Source: Colocasia esculenta (Eukaryota; Streptophyta; Magnoliopsida; Alismatales; Araceae). From it: a stretch of 64,000 nt of DNA. The notes beneath the pieces were generated by a model. That model saw nothing but the letters and a program-made list of their open reading frames with translations. It did not search any database and had not been told where the DNA came from. The position numbers were made by a program, and so were the translations under genes. Positions 1 through 10,795 of the stretch are shown here, in pieces. The stretch spans positions 92,563,648-92,627,647 of the forward strand of contig CM024761.1 in assembly GCA_014218235.1 (NCBI GenBank), written 5' to 3'. Each line of letters opens with the position of its first letter. Position 1 is the first letter of the stretch.

Positions 1-1628
1 AAGAACATAATTATACACCTACCTTTGAGATTGACTCAGACAATGAATCCATAAAATCTGTAACAGAAGAAATAATGGCTACAGAACCAATAATAGAAGA
101 AGCTCAATCTTCAGCCCGACAACAATCTAATTCAACCCAATATACCTCAAAAAGAACAGCAGATAGTTCTCAACATGCTTATGATTTTAATATTCCTTAT
201 AAAGTTTTTAATTCTAGTCAACCAGAAAACCCTCCTAATGAAAAGTTATTTTTTGATAAATATCAATTTTTCAAATCTGAACCATCCTCCGACCCATATG
301 TTCTTAATCTAGATAATATTCCTGTCTTCAAGAGAGCTGAAGCCATCATTTTATGGTCTAGAAAGATAGCTGCCTTACCAATGCAATATCCTAATCTTAC
401 TACAGAAGAATTATTCAATCTTGCTTTAAGTAAATTTGAAGGAAGTCTAACCTTTACTATAGAAAATATACAACATACTACAGAAATGATACAAATTAAA
501 AATATATTAAATTTTCATGATATGATTGGACATTTTCGTAATTTATTATTACAATTTCTTTGTGCAAGTACTATAAATGATCAAAAAATTATGGAAATAA
601 TAGAAACTACATTATCACGTATGAAAATATGTAATATTTGTTTCATTGAACCTTTTTCTAGATTATACTCATCTTTAGTATGGAGACTTCCATTAACCAA
701 ATGGGCTCATTGGGAAACAGAATTTTTCAATAAATTACCACCGCCATGGGATAATAACTGCAAAAATCAATATCATATTACCCTCAAACAAGTTCAATCA
801 GATAAAGCTGGCGCTGATAACCTTGCTACCCGTATAAAATGTGCCATTGATATCTACCATACATGTTGCCAACAAACCTCTTTACAAAAATCTTATTATA
901 ATTCTACTGGTGCTTTAAAAGCATCCAGAACACCAAAACAAGCATGTCAAGATATAGCCCCAACTTATGTGTTTGGTTGTCAACTTCCACGTAGTAATAT
1001 GAATCGAAAACCTCGATCCTTACCCTGGCAATCCCAATATAGACAAAAACTTCCTTGGTTGAGACCTTGGAATCAAAAACCAGTAGCACTTCCTCCTTCT
1101 CATCCTATTCAAAGAAAACCAAGATATAAACGTTTTTATAAAATAAATAGACGACCTCGTTATATCAGCCATAATAAACGATATCTTAAGAAAAAACCAA
1201 CATTCAAAAAGACTTGCAAATGCTTTAAATGTGGTGAAACAGGACATTATGCCAATGAATGTCCTAATAAACGAAACACTACTCATCTCATTGATGATAT
1301 GAACATAGTTAATGAATTATATGATATCGTAACCGGATCTAATATCTCAAAAAATGACATAAATCAATACGACTATGAAATAGAAAGTGTGATAGCAGAA
1401 GCTGATATAGATGGAAACCCTGTAGAAGAAGATTATGATGATCTCTATAAATCAAGATATTTTGATATTCCACAACAAGATTATATAGAACAGTGTAAAC
1501 AATGGATTCAAGATGACAATAATTACGAATTTGAAGATATAGATTTAGAATATAATTATAATTATGATAGAGATTTAGAAACTAATGATTACACATATTT
1601 TGTGAACATGGTTAATGATCAATATTAG
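1..1628 (+). pseudogene. Pararetrovirus ORF1, coat protein part
   Basis: The frame is open from the window edge, so the ATG at 75 is probably internal and the true start lies upstream. The translated region has an acidic, Ser/Gln-rich N-terminus and a central Trp- and Leu-rich capsid-like core (about 250-800). A very basic Arg/Lys/Pro stretch (about 1000-1200) precedes a CCHC knuckle, C-x2-C-x4-H-x4-C, at about 1225-1266, a hallmark of Caulimoviridae coat proteins. An acidic Asp/Glu/Tyr-rich tail follows. The frame stops at 1626-1628. The adjoining frame carries on with similar acidic sequence to 1739-1741 and then shifts again to the frame of the next segment, so two small indels separate coat and movement protein parts. 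Its role would be to package viral DNA, with the knuckle binding nucleic acid. Confidence 0.82.
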
Positions 1629-1719
1629 AAAAGAATCTAGAAAATTTATCAATCCATGAGGAAGATACAGAAGATTCAAATAAACAGTTAGTAATCTTTG
1701 ATGAATCCCTTTATAATAA

Positions 1720-3459
1720 AATTCAAATTCCTCTTGGTTAATAGAAAAAAATAAGGTTTATAATTTTAAATGGAATTTTCTTAGACAAAATAAATTCTTT
1801 ATAGAAAGATTTGAAAGGGTTACAGACTCTGAAGAAACAAATAGTAACATAACCAAAATACAAATAATCAATAAGGATCAAATAAAACAAGTATTAAATA
1901 GTATAAATGACAAGAAAAAACAGAAGATGAAGTATCTTCATCTAGGCTGTATAGATATTACTATAAAAGCTAATTTTAGGAGAGGTATAAATTCCCCTTC
2001 AACAATTATATTATCAGATAATAGACTTCTTACCCCATCACAGTCTATTATAGGAATGATACAAAGTAATTTAATTTATCAATATTTAAAATTTAGAATT
2101 TTTCCTCAATATGCTATAAGTCTTAATGATAAAAATATAGATCAAAGTTTATTCATTTATCACGAGTTAGCCGGTATCCAAATGCAAAAGGGTAGTAAAC
2201 CTTTGACTATAACTACAAATCTTTTAGCTTCTTTATCAGAAAATAATGATATTCCAACCAAACCTCTACCCGAAAATATTATTATGTTAGAAGATCAACT
2301 TAGTTATTCTGAAATAATAGAACCTAGACAAGAAGCAATAACTTTACCACAAAATTGGTATATATCAATAGATAAACTAAGAGAACAACAACAAAGAAAC
2401 ATTAAACAAAAATTAATTATAGATGGTAATTCAATAAAACTTAATAGATCTCTTACTCTTCCTAGACAGTTACAAATAAAAGACCTAGACGCTCTTAGTG
2501 ATACAGCAGAATCCTCCAATAACTTTCAATCAGCTAGAAAATCTTTTGGATTACAAAGATACCTTGACAATAAACATGATCTTCTTAAAGAAGAACATGT
2601 TGCCATATCCACTAAATATGCAAATTTAGTAACTATCCCAGTAACTATAACATATGGAACTAATAATAGGCAAAAAACAGTAAATGCTCTAATAGATTCA
2701 GGAGCATCAATGTCACACGTTAATATTAATACTATAGAAAACCAAATACGACCTGCACTAGAAAAAATACAATATATTACTTTTGATAATCAAATTGTAG
2801 AACTTTCATATGAAGGTTGTATTTCCAGTTTATCTATCTTGGATGTAAATAATGACTCTCATACAATTCGGTTTGATCAAATCTATGTCAATAAGCAAGA
2901 CTCAATTGCTTTATTAATAGGAAACGATATTTTAGAAAAAATACAACCTATTACAATTAATCCAAATACAGTTACCTTTACCTTTGATTATAAACCAATA
3001 ACTATTAATAGGACTATAGAACCCTATAGCTCTATAAGAATGGAGACAGCTTGTCCCAAAAGAATATATTTTCATAAAAATCAATCCCTTTATATCATAA
3101 AATATGATTCTAATGCTTTATGGCCAGAAGAATCAGAAATAGGTTTTACAATCTTTAGTAACAATGAAACTATTACAATACCTCCTCAAGATCGAGTTAT
3201 ACTCTCAACAGGAATAGGTTTTCAATTCCCACCTACCTTTTTTGGTATTATAAAAGGAAAAAATGGTTGGTTAAAAAATGTAGACATTGATATAATTGAT
3301 GGTGTAATCAAACCATCATATTCAGGAGAAATAAAAGTTATAATTAGAAACTGTGAAACAGATGCTATGATTAGAATATCGAATAAAATGAAATTAATAG
3401 ATTTCATTATACATACACAAGTTGAATGGAATTGTCCAAACAGACAAATCGAATTATAG
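1720..3459 (+). pseudogene. Pararetrovirus ORF1, movement protein, protease-like and dUTPase-like part
   Basis: The frame is open from 1720; the first ATG is at 1927. The first part (about 1927-2230) resembles the 30K movement protein superfamily: a hydrophobic LGCIDITIKA-type strand, then LSDNRLL and IIGMIQSNL segments, as in caulimovirid movement proteins that widen plasmodesmata. A retropepsin-like segment follows, with DSGAS at about residue 257 (nt 2695-2709) and an LLIGNDIL motif near 2911-2934. The C-terminal 100 or so residues align by eye with trimeric dUTPases (TIPPQDRV, STGIGFQFPP, GVIKPSYSGEI at about 3174-3333), but motif residues expected for catalysis are changed. The stop at 3457-3459 overlaps the next ORF. 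The segment is read as a continuation of the coat-protein ORF after two indels. The dUTPase call rests on motif order and spacing and needs structural confirmation. Confidence 0.75.
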
Positions 3460-5336
3460 TACATATTAAAGAACCTAGTAATAAGGTTCATATGTTAATT
3501 CCTATTTTAGATACAGGTGCAACAAAATCTATAACAGACAATGTTCCCTGGTTAACACAATATAAACAGCATTAGTAGAACCTAAATATTCTCTGGAATT
3601 ATAGGAGAAATAACTTCAACCTTTGTAGCTAGAGCAGTACCAATTTATATTCAAGATAAGAATGATATAGAAGAAGAATTTATAATTCCAGAATTATATC
3701 TAATAGATCAACCTATAGGAAAGATGATTCTTGGTAATAACTTCATCAATTCATATTCTCCAGTTACATTTGATAGATTACAAAATATGTTTACTAAAGA
3801 TAAGAGACAGATAGTCATCCCTAGATATTTTATACTCAAGCAAAAAAATATAGTCAAAACAGTCTCTGAAACCTTTGAAACCCAGTTTATGAATAGTCTA
3901 GCAGAACTTTTTTCTGATAACCCACTAAAACTATTTAATAGAAGTCCCCAATTTTGTAAATTAGAACTTCTTCCTGAAAGTAAAGGGAAGAATATACGAA
4001 CTAAACCCCTTGTTTACTCCAAACAAGATACTGATGAATTTAAAACTCAGCTTACCGAATTAAAAGCCATTTCCGTTAGTACAAAATAGTTCTAGCCCAC
4101 ATACTTCTCCCGCCTTTATGGTCCGAAACTACTCTGAACAAAAGCGTGGTAAAGCTCGTATGGTTATAAATTATAAACGCATTAACAAAAATATCAAGTT
4201 TGACGGTTTTCATATTCCGAGTTGTGAGAGTATTATAAAAAAATTACAAAATAAACAATGGTTCAGTAAATTTGATGCTAAGTCAGGTTTTTGGCAAATC
4301 AAACTAGCTGATCAAGAAACAAAAGAATTATGTGCTTTCTCTACTCCATATGAACATCTTGAGTGGTTAATAATGCCTTTTGGAATAAAAAATGCTCCTC
4401 AAATATTCCAAAAATGGATGAATTCTTTGTTTAAAGATTATGATCATTTCATTACTGTTTATATAGATGATATTCTAGTTTTTTCAGATACATATGAACA
4501 GCATGTTCAACATCTTAATATAGCTCGAAGTATTTTAATCAAACATGGTGTAATTCTTTCACCAAAAAAGATAGAACTTTGTAAACAACAAATAGAATAC
4601 TTAGGAAAAATTATTACTAAAGGACAAATAGAGTTACAAACTCATATTATTACCAAAATTAAAGAATTCCCTGATACATTTACTACATTAAAACAATTAC
4701 AAAGCTTTTTAGGAATACTTAATTATGGTGGAAGATATATTCCACGATTGAGTGAAATAACTCAACACTTACAAAATAAATTAATTTAGAAAATAAAAAA
4801 TATAAAAAAGATAATAATAAGATAGCCTCTATATGGGATACAGATAAAATCAAAATAATTCTTACAGATGAGGAAAATCAAGAAATCAAATATCTAAAAT
4901 CAATTATGACCAAAATCCCTAAAACTATAATACCTACACAATCCGATAAATTGACAGTCTCCACAGATGCAAGTCAATTTTATTGGGCTGGTGTCGTCTC
5001 TATTGAAACCTCAAAAGATATAGTTGGATATACTTCAGGAAAATTTAGTAAGGCTGAAATCAACTATTCTACTTATGAAAAGAATTTTTAGCGGTATTAA
5101 AAACTATAAAGAGTTTTAAACACTGGTTATTACCTTCAGAATTTAATATCAAAACAGATAATAAAGGTCTATATCATTATATCAAAAATAGAAAAGAAGA
5201 TCAAAATAGCCGCAGAATTAGATGGTTTATGCAATTAGAAGATTTCACTTATACTATATCTTTTGTGCCTGGATATCAGAATATTATTGCTGACTTTTTA
5301 TCTCGTCCTTTTCAGCATGCAGCCTCAGAGAGATAA
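3426..5336 (+). pseudogene. Pararetrovirus ORF2: protease, reverse transcriptase, RNase H
   Basis: An ATG at 3426 lies inside the end of ORF1 in another frame (34-nt overlap), so ORF2 probably had its own start. An aspartic protease motif DTGA lies at 3510-3521, with a partner ILGNNF motif near 3727-3744. RT follows: NSSSPHTSPAF-type motif (about 4088-4117), YKRINKN fingers, LPFG-like MPFG and the catalytic YIDD at 4460-4471. RNase H begins with STDAS near 4960 and ends with an ADFLSR motif near 5290; the stop is at 5334-5336. Frame changes occur at about 3573-3600, 4080, 4785 and 5085, so no full product can be made. The protein would mature the polyprotein and copy pregenomic RNA to DNA in the cytoplasm. 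RT active-site residues survive. Confidence 0.88.
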
Positions 5337-6633
5337 TTTTCCATTTTTAAGAGCAGTCAATAGTAGTCCTCGACAAAATAATATTCGCCCAGTCAATAGT
5401 CCTATTTGCCCAGTCAATAGTCCTCGTCCCACAGCTCAAATACCTAAAAGTAGTCCAATAATAACTCTTGCCTTTGCTGAAGGATCTGTCAAAATAGATA
5501 TGTCCAATAGTCATAATCAACAAATAATTCATAACCTTGCTCAAGGCAGAACCACATATAGGTGTCAGAATAATCTTACGAGATATGCCTTTGATATAAT
5601 CAATAATCTCTGGAAAAGAACTGGTGGACTTCAAAGCAGTCCAGAATATCTTACCAGCATAAGGCAATTAGATGAATGCCTTTCTACCATGGAAGGATTC
5701 ATCCATACTTTTCACCAAGAAAGGTATAGCCGAGAAGCAAAAATTTCTGAATATGAAAAAGAATTAGCAATAGTCCAGACTTCATATAAAGACTTACTCA
5801 TCAATAATATAGTCCCATTTTTAGAAAAATGGATGGAAGGGACTTCAGTTGTTGAACAACTTGATATTCTGGATAATCTTTTCCAAAAAGATATTCGATC
5901 TGCTAAATTAGAAACTCTCAAAAGAAAGGCTTTATGTAAATATTGCAAGTCTCATATGCCAATAGATGTCTTTAATATTGTCGATAGATATGTTTGGTAT
6001 GATCCAATTCTAGATTTATATCAAACATATGCAAAAAATATTATAAGTATTTGGCACACAAAACGAATAGCTTTGACATTTGATATGGTCGATGATAGAG
6101 CCATATATGCCATAAAACAAGGTTTAGTCCAGTGTATAATAGTCTCTAGAAATCAAGTCATGAATATGAACTTTCCCTTGATAATAAAAACAATAGTTAA
6201 TTGGCTCCCAGAGCTTATCCAAATAATTGAGTTCTCTATAAGATCATCCTTCCCTGAACCAACCATTGGAAGGACACATCCTGCTCTTCAAATATGGGAA
6301 ATGTCTCCACAAAGCTCATATCTGCTTTACTACGAGAAGAAACCTCCACCAACTTTTGATTGGCATAGAGAACATAAGAAGAATCTGTGTTTAATCAAAA
6401 ACTACAACAAGTTTCCAGCATCAGCGACTTCTTGGTGTGATGGACGTATATTAATCATTGATAAATTCAAAATCATAGCTCATCATCCCGGAAATACTAC
6501 ATCATTTGATACTTCACTACTGGGACCCTCCAGTCAGAAGATATTTGAGGAAATCCCTCAAGTTAATCCCGAGGATGATAACTATGAAGAAGATGATACA
6601 TTCGATATGGACATCAATCCAGAAGACATCTAG
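5317..6633 (+). CDS. Pararetrovirus ORF3, transactivator/viroplasmin-like
   Basis: The ORF is intact for 438 codons from the ATG at 5317, which overlaps the ORF2 stop by 20 nt. An in-frame ATG at 5263 lies inside RNase H and is less likely. Position downstream of RNase H and length near 450 residues fit the inclusion-body/translation transactivator class of caulimovirids; sequence similarity was not recognisable by eye, so function is inferred from position. The N-terminus is Pro/Ser/Asn-rich with three VNS repeats (5355-5420). A charged helical, possibly coiled-coil segment lies at about residues 105-165. A CKYCK pair is followed by a Trp/Tyr-rich core and an acidic C-terminus. It stays open although ORF1 and ORF2 are disrupted; chance or late decay could explain that. 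Confidence 0.6.
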   Translation: MQPQRDNFPFLRAVNSSPRQNNIRPVNSPICPVNSPRPTAQIPKSSPIITLAFAEGSVKIDMSNSHNQQIIHNLAQGRTTYRCQNNLTRYAFDIINNLWKRTGGLQSSPEYLTSIRQLDECLSTMEGFIHTFHQERYSREAKISEYEKELAIVQTSYKDLLINNIVPFLEKWMEGTSVVEQLDILDNLFQKDIRSAKLETLKRKALCKYCKSHMPIDVFNIVDRYVWYDPILDLYQTYAKNIISIWHTKRIALTFDMVDDRAIYAIKQGLVQCIIVSRNQVMNMNFPLIIKTIVNWLPELIQIIEFSIRSSFPEPTIGRTHPALQIWEMSPQSSYLLYYEKKPPPTFDWHREHKKNLCLIKNYNKFPASATSWCDGRILIIDKFKIIAHHPGNTTSFDTSLLGPSSQKIFEEIPQVNPEDDNYEEDDTFDMDINPEDI

Positions 6634-7020
6634 ATCAAGAAGAATCTTCTGAGCTTGGAATACGACAGCATCACAAGCTGTTGAGATAAAGTCATGATGT
6701 GAAGTGATACAGAAAGAAGATAAGGAAGCATCTCAAGTTGTTGAGATAAAGCTATGATGTGAAGTGATGACATAGACACATGATGTGCTCTATAATCCAA
6801 TAATTGTACTCTTCAATAGTAAGATGATAATATTGAATCTTGTATAGTTTTTCTAGAGTCTTCGACTCTTTGCTATAAAAACCTACCCCTTCGGTTGTGA
6901 AGGGCACGGAGAAAATAACTCACTCAGTTCAATACAATAGCCTTCCGCAATTCTCTGTCCACGCCTCCTTCATGCCTCCTCACTCCTCTCTCAAATCCTT
7001 CTTCACTCCTCTCTCTCTCT
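6634..7020 (+). promoter_or_regulatory. Pararetrovirus intergenic region with probable pregenomic RNA promoter
   Basis: Non-coding. Two 41-bp direct repeats with a 60-bp period (6668-6708 and 6728-6768, sharing GAGATAAAG, ATGATGTGAAGTGAT) lie about 110 bp upstream of a TATA box, CTATAAAAA, at 6873-6881. This spacing and the position after the last ORF fit the enhancer-plus-TATA arrangement of caulimovirid pregenomic promoters. A CT-rich leader (6950-7022) follows. No tRNA-Met primer-binding site was seen here. Confidence 0.55.
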
Positions 7021-7022
7021 CT

Positions 7023-7092
7023 TGTCACCACCAGGTGTAGAAATTGGTATATGTATAAATATATATAGTATAGATATATATCTATATCCATA

Positions 7093-7123
<31 letters not shown>

Positions 7124-7460
7124 TCTATGTATCTATATATCTATGTATTTATGCATATCTATATCTATATCTATACATGTGCTTATAAGTATATACTAAT
7201 ATACATTAAATCTTTACTTGTATATATTATATTACTTTGATAAAAAAATAATGACTATGACCAAAAAAACTATTGCCGTGCTCACATATGAAATAATTAT
7301 TTAATATATATGAATATAATTAATTTTAAAAATAGTTCCATATATATATATATATTCATATATATATATGAATATGGTTGTAGAGAAAATAAATAGTTAT
7401 AATTAATTCTTAATAAATACATATAGAATAGTTAAATATATAATAATTATATATATTTAC
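7023..7460. repeat. AT-rich microsatellites
   Basis: Runs of TA, ATAT and TATC simple sequence, for example 7098-7122 and 7338-7366. No coding signal. An open frame across part of this tract encodes only Tyr/Ile low complexity. Confidence 0.85.
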
Positions 7461-7868
7461 ATCGGTATTAACACCACCACCCGCCGGTTTTTGCCAAAAA
7501 AAAAATTGGCGCGCCTCTTCTTCCCCCCCCTCCCTTCAAAAAAATTTATTTTTCGGCCATCCTCTTCTCCAAACTCCCAAATCTACTCTGACTCTACTGT
7601 CCTTGTAACTTCTTTTTATGAGCAGGCTCTTCTTGGACCTTCTTACGGTGGTGGAGAGAAGCCGCCCATTTGCTTCGTATGACAGGGTCTATATCACTCG
7701 TCTACAGGGAGGCAAATTAGTTACTAGCAGATCGTTTGGCATCTCATGGTTCAACTGCATCTAGGAATTTCACATACTTTTCCTCTTCATCTTTGCCTTC
7801 TGAATGTAAAAGGGTTGTAACATACTTGATAAGTCTGGCCTTCCCCATGTCAGACTGGTTTACCGGGA
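7461..7868. other. Unassigned intergenic stretch
   Basis: Contains an A-run, a C-run with TTGGCGCGCC near 7506 and pyrimidine-rich sequence. No element ends, coding domain or repeat relation to the rest of the window were recognised. Confidence 0.4.
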
Positions 7869-7876
7869 GTCTGCCT

Positions 7877-8032
7877 CATAGACGGACCTAGAAAATTTTC
7901 TAGTGGGGTCACTCCCTTTAGAAAAATTTCCAACCAAACCAATTTAATAGAAAATTTTAAACACATCAATAGGGTTATAAAAATCTAGTGGGGTTACATG
8001 ACCCCACTGGTTTGTCTCTAGATCCGTCCCTG
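7877..8032. mobile_element. hAT-like MITE, 156 bp
   Basis: Imperfect terminal inverted repeats CATAGACGGACCTAGA on the left and TCTAGATCCGTCCCTG on the right are flanked by near-identical 8-bp target duplications, GTCTGCCT (7869-7876) and GTCTGCCC (8033-8040). CAG-type ends with 8-bp duplications are characteristic of hAT elements. It is too short to code. The interior also has inverted GTGGGGT/ACCCCAC motifs. Confidence 0.7.
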
Positions 8033-8053
8033 GTCTGCCCCCTAGATTGATGT

Positions 8054-8058
<5 letters not shown>

Positions 8059-8098
<40 letters not shown>
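8059..8098. repeat. (AT)n microsatellite
   Basis: About 40 bp of uninterrupted alternating AT. Confidence 0.95.
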
Positions 8099-8101
<3 letters not shown>

Positions 8102-8164
8102 CCACGTTGATTGCACACTCTCTTGGCCCGCTGACCCTGAGGACCGACTGTATTAAAAAAAAAG
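8099..8164 (+). mobile_element. LINE 3' tail fragment
   Basis: The sequence GACCCTGAGGACCG followed by a short spacer and TTAAAAAAAAA at about 8137-8163 closely matches the tail of the LINE fragment ending at 41983. It is therefore a second, severely 5'-truncated copy of the same family. The 5' boundary and target duplication could not be fixed because of the adjoining microsatellite. Confidence 0.55.
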
Positions 8165-8199
8165 ATATTTTTTGGATATTTATGTGAATTTCTAGAATT

Positions 8200-9779
8200 T
8201 TTGTTAAGGGTAAATAATGCATGCTATGTTATGTTTAATTAGGGAAAAACTAGATATGCTAGGAATCTGTGTCTTAGTATTTTCTTTCGAATTAGGGTTC
8301 TTGTGAACATGTTTCTAGATAGTTAGATTCGTCGGTTTCTTATTAAACCTATTTTAGTGAATCATCATGTTAATTATCTGAAATATGTTTTAATTGTTAA
8401 AATTGGTTATATTGCTCCAAAAATCCTAAAAATTAGACATATAATATGTTTCATGTATGTAACCTATGGTAAAAATTTGAGTATATTCTGATATCCGAAG
8501 TTACTATTTTTAGTTATGAGGCTATAATGACTATCATGTTTAGACTTTGTTAAGCATGTTTACCACTGTTAGACAATAAATAATATTTTTGTAAACTGAA
8601 GCATGTGTCCACATCATGAGCATGTGAATATGTCATTAAATGCATGTGAGATATGTGTTAAATAAGTGGTTAATGTGATAAAGTGATTAATATGCCGACT
8701 ATGACATAGAAAGCTGTGAAGCCACACTCTAGAAAAGTTCCTATGAGAATGTTCAATGTGTATGTGATATCCTGTGGGGATCAAGATGAAATCCTGGAGG
8801 TGGACAAGTACACTAGTTAGAGTGGAGAGTGCTTCTTCCGGTTCTACACAGTTTACCAAGATTCATCACTATTTTGCTTAGGAGACGGGTATGTGGTATG
8901 TGTGTGATAGTGTCCTTCTTTATGGTGGTTTGGGCTATGTGTCATGGCAATATGTGAAACAATGTGAAAATAAGTGTAAATGTGCAATGTGACTATGTGA
9001 AAGTAATGTGAAATTGTGATCCAATGTGAAAGAATGTGAAAATTTTGAATGTGTTATGTTTTTGTTAAAACAATAAGTTGAGAGTAAATATTTGTGATTC
9101 ATAAATGAGTAGAATGCTTGTAGTATCATGATAGTAGATATATGCCATGTTAGCATCATGTGTAGGTATATGTTATATTTTAATGTGTGAAAACATGTTA
9201 TAAATACGTAGATCATGTCAGAATACCATGTGCCATTAGTAATCTATGTGTAGTTAAGTAACTCCAAGCATGCTTGTTTAATTGCCATGTGAACCATGTA
9301 TTAGTTTACTTGACGTGTTATGCTTGTGTAGAATGTATGTGGTAAGTGTATGAATGTGACCAATAGGTTGCTTGTTCAGTCTATTGCATAGACTCATTTT
9401 TGCTGAATCATACAGGTGAGACAGAAACTCTAGAGCCAGAGGAGGTGGCGAGGAGTGACTCCGAGCATGAGAAATAGCTTGCGGCATATAGAGCTATTGC
9501 TATAGCTTTTATACTTCCCTTTTTACTTAGTACATAAGACATTTAATTTGGACTTGATCATTTGTGGACTTTGATATATTTACTTTGTTACTATATAGAT
9601 TGTGGGATGTGTGTGTGGTGATGAAATAAGATTTACTTTTACTTCCGTTGTACTTTCCTTTGCTATTTGTGTATATCTCTACCTATTTTGTAGTGTTGGG
9701 TATATGTCCCATTATGACGGCACACTTTATATTGAAGTGGATTGGTATAATCGTACCGATATAAAGAAGGTCATTATAA
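8200..9779 (+). repeat. Diverged Gypsy LTR remnant
   Basis: This region is a degraded relative of the reverse complement of the Gypsy LTR at 19517-22539. Matching blocks include the AGGTGGACAAG/GTGGAGAGTGCTTCT stretch (8800-8840), the GGTGGTTTGGNCTATGTGTCA stretch (8926-8946) and the LTR end (9694-9779), where GGTATAATCGTACCGATAT corresponds to GGTATAACCGTACCGGTAT of the intact LTR. It is shorter than 3 kb and its beginning is unclear. No internal domain is attached, so it is a solo LTR or fragment, clearly older than the intact element. Confidence 0.7.
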
Positions 9780-10495
9780 AAGCTCTGTGCTAGAAGTCTA
9801 AAATTCCTCCCCAGTCATTGAAGGTTACCCTTAGCATGGGCATCCCACACACTTCACGGCACCCTTAGCTGACTCCGTTCGGAAAACACCGTTGCTATCA
9901 TGGCCATGCCTGGGGCACAAAAGTCCAGCTAAAGTATATATGTGTACTTGAGGTAGTTTGGGAAAGAGAACCAGCCTGAAGCACTCCTTGACGAGAGGAA
10001 GTCTCCAATAAAGGCAGTTATTTAAAAAATCCAAAATAAAAAGACACAAAGATAAAGATGCATGTCAAGAGTGGCAAAATCTCTGTGTGGCAAACCTGAT
10101 CGTATGCATGCAAAATAAAATCAAAATAATAAGGCATGGCAAAGAGTGGAAAAGTCCCCGCGGGACGTTAAAGAGCTCAGTTGTACGTATGCACCTACCC
10201 AAATGGCCAAGTCAATCACTCTAAAACCTCAACACCAATAAAGACCGAATCCTAAGGTTGTGTCAAGGAAAGAAGTCAAACTCGACTTCTTGAACCCATA
10301 TTAATCTTATCCCCAAATTTTCTTCCCTTCTCCCTCCTGAACTGAGTCACTTTTCGGGCATGGCTTTGGTAGCAACCCGTTAACCATGGGCAGTCAACCA
10401 TAGGGCACCATCCTAAATGCACGCTCCGCTCTGGGCAATCTTTAGCAAAAGGGGAGGAAATAAGGACCTCTACCCAGTGGTTTTAAGTAGCCTTG
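9780..10495. other. Unassigned region
   Basis: No coding domain or element terminus recognised. It may be the remains of an LTR retrotransposon, but nothing in it could be matched to other parts of the window. Confidence 0.35.
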
Positions 10496-10499
10496 GTGC

Positions 10500-10695
10500 T
10501 GTGGATAACTTGGACATGTTTTTCAAAACTCCAAAAAATGAATATTTTTCAAAACAAAAAAATGAATATTTTTCAAAACTCCAAAAAAAAGATGAATATT
10601 TTTTTGAACTCCAAAAAATTTAAATATTTTTCAAAACCTCATAAAAATCAAAATATTATCAAAATCCATAAAAATTTGTATAAAAAAAATGATTG
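10500..10695. repeat. A-rich tandem repeats
   Basis: Four or five imperfect copies of a unit of about 28 bp containing AATATTTTTCAAAACTCC. Open frames across it are low-complexity artefacts. Confidence 0.75.
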
Positions 10696-10795
10696 AAGGT
10701 GTTGCATAAGGACATATACTCTACACACCTGGACCAACATGGGTTAGATTCTCTTGTGCTTACTGTTGGATCTCTTGTTTTGATGATGGTTAACT

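Larger units (their letters stand above)
1..7020 (+). mobile_element. Endogenous pararetrovirus (Caulimoviridae-like), 5' end outside the window
   Basis: The block encodes, in order, a CCHC zinc-knuckle coat protein, a 30K-type movement protein region, a protease-like segment, a dUTPase-like domain, an aspartic protease, RT (YIDD), RNase H and a downstream ORF. It ends with a promoter-like region with a TATA box. Coat protein before movement protein, a separate PR-RT-RH ORF and a downstream transactivator-like ORF recall the cavemovirus/solendovirus type of genome; this is family knowledge and not a phylogeny. There is no integrase, as expected of a pararetrovirus. Base composition is strongly AT-rich. 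ORF1 and ORF2 carry frameshifts, so this is an integrated, decayed copy. The left end lies outside the window. The right limit, near the CT-rich tract at about 7005-7022, is an estimate. Confidence 0.88.

Noticed and set aside
7022..7240. 72-codon frame
   Set aside because: A translation of AT microsatellite, Tyr/Ile only.
9831..10049. 72-codon minus-strand frame
   Set aside because: No domain, no similarity to anything recognised and no supporting context.
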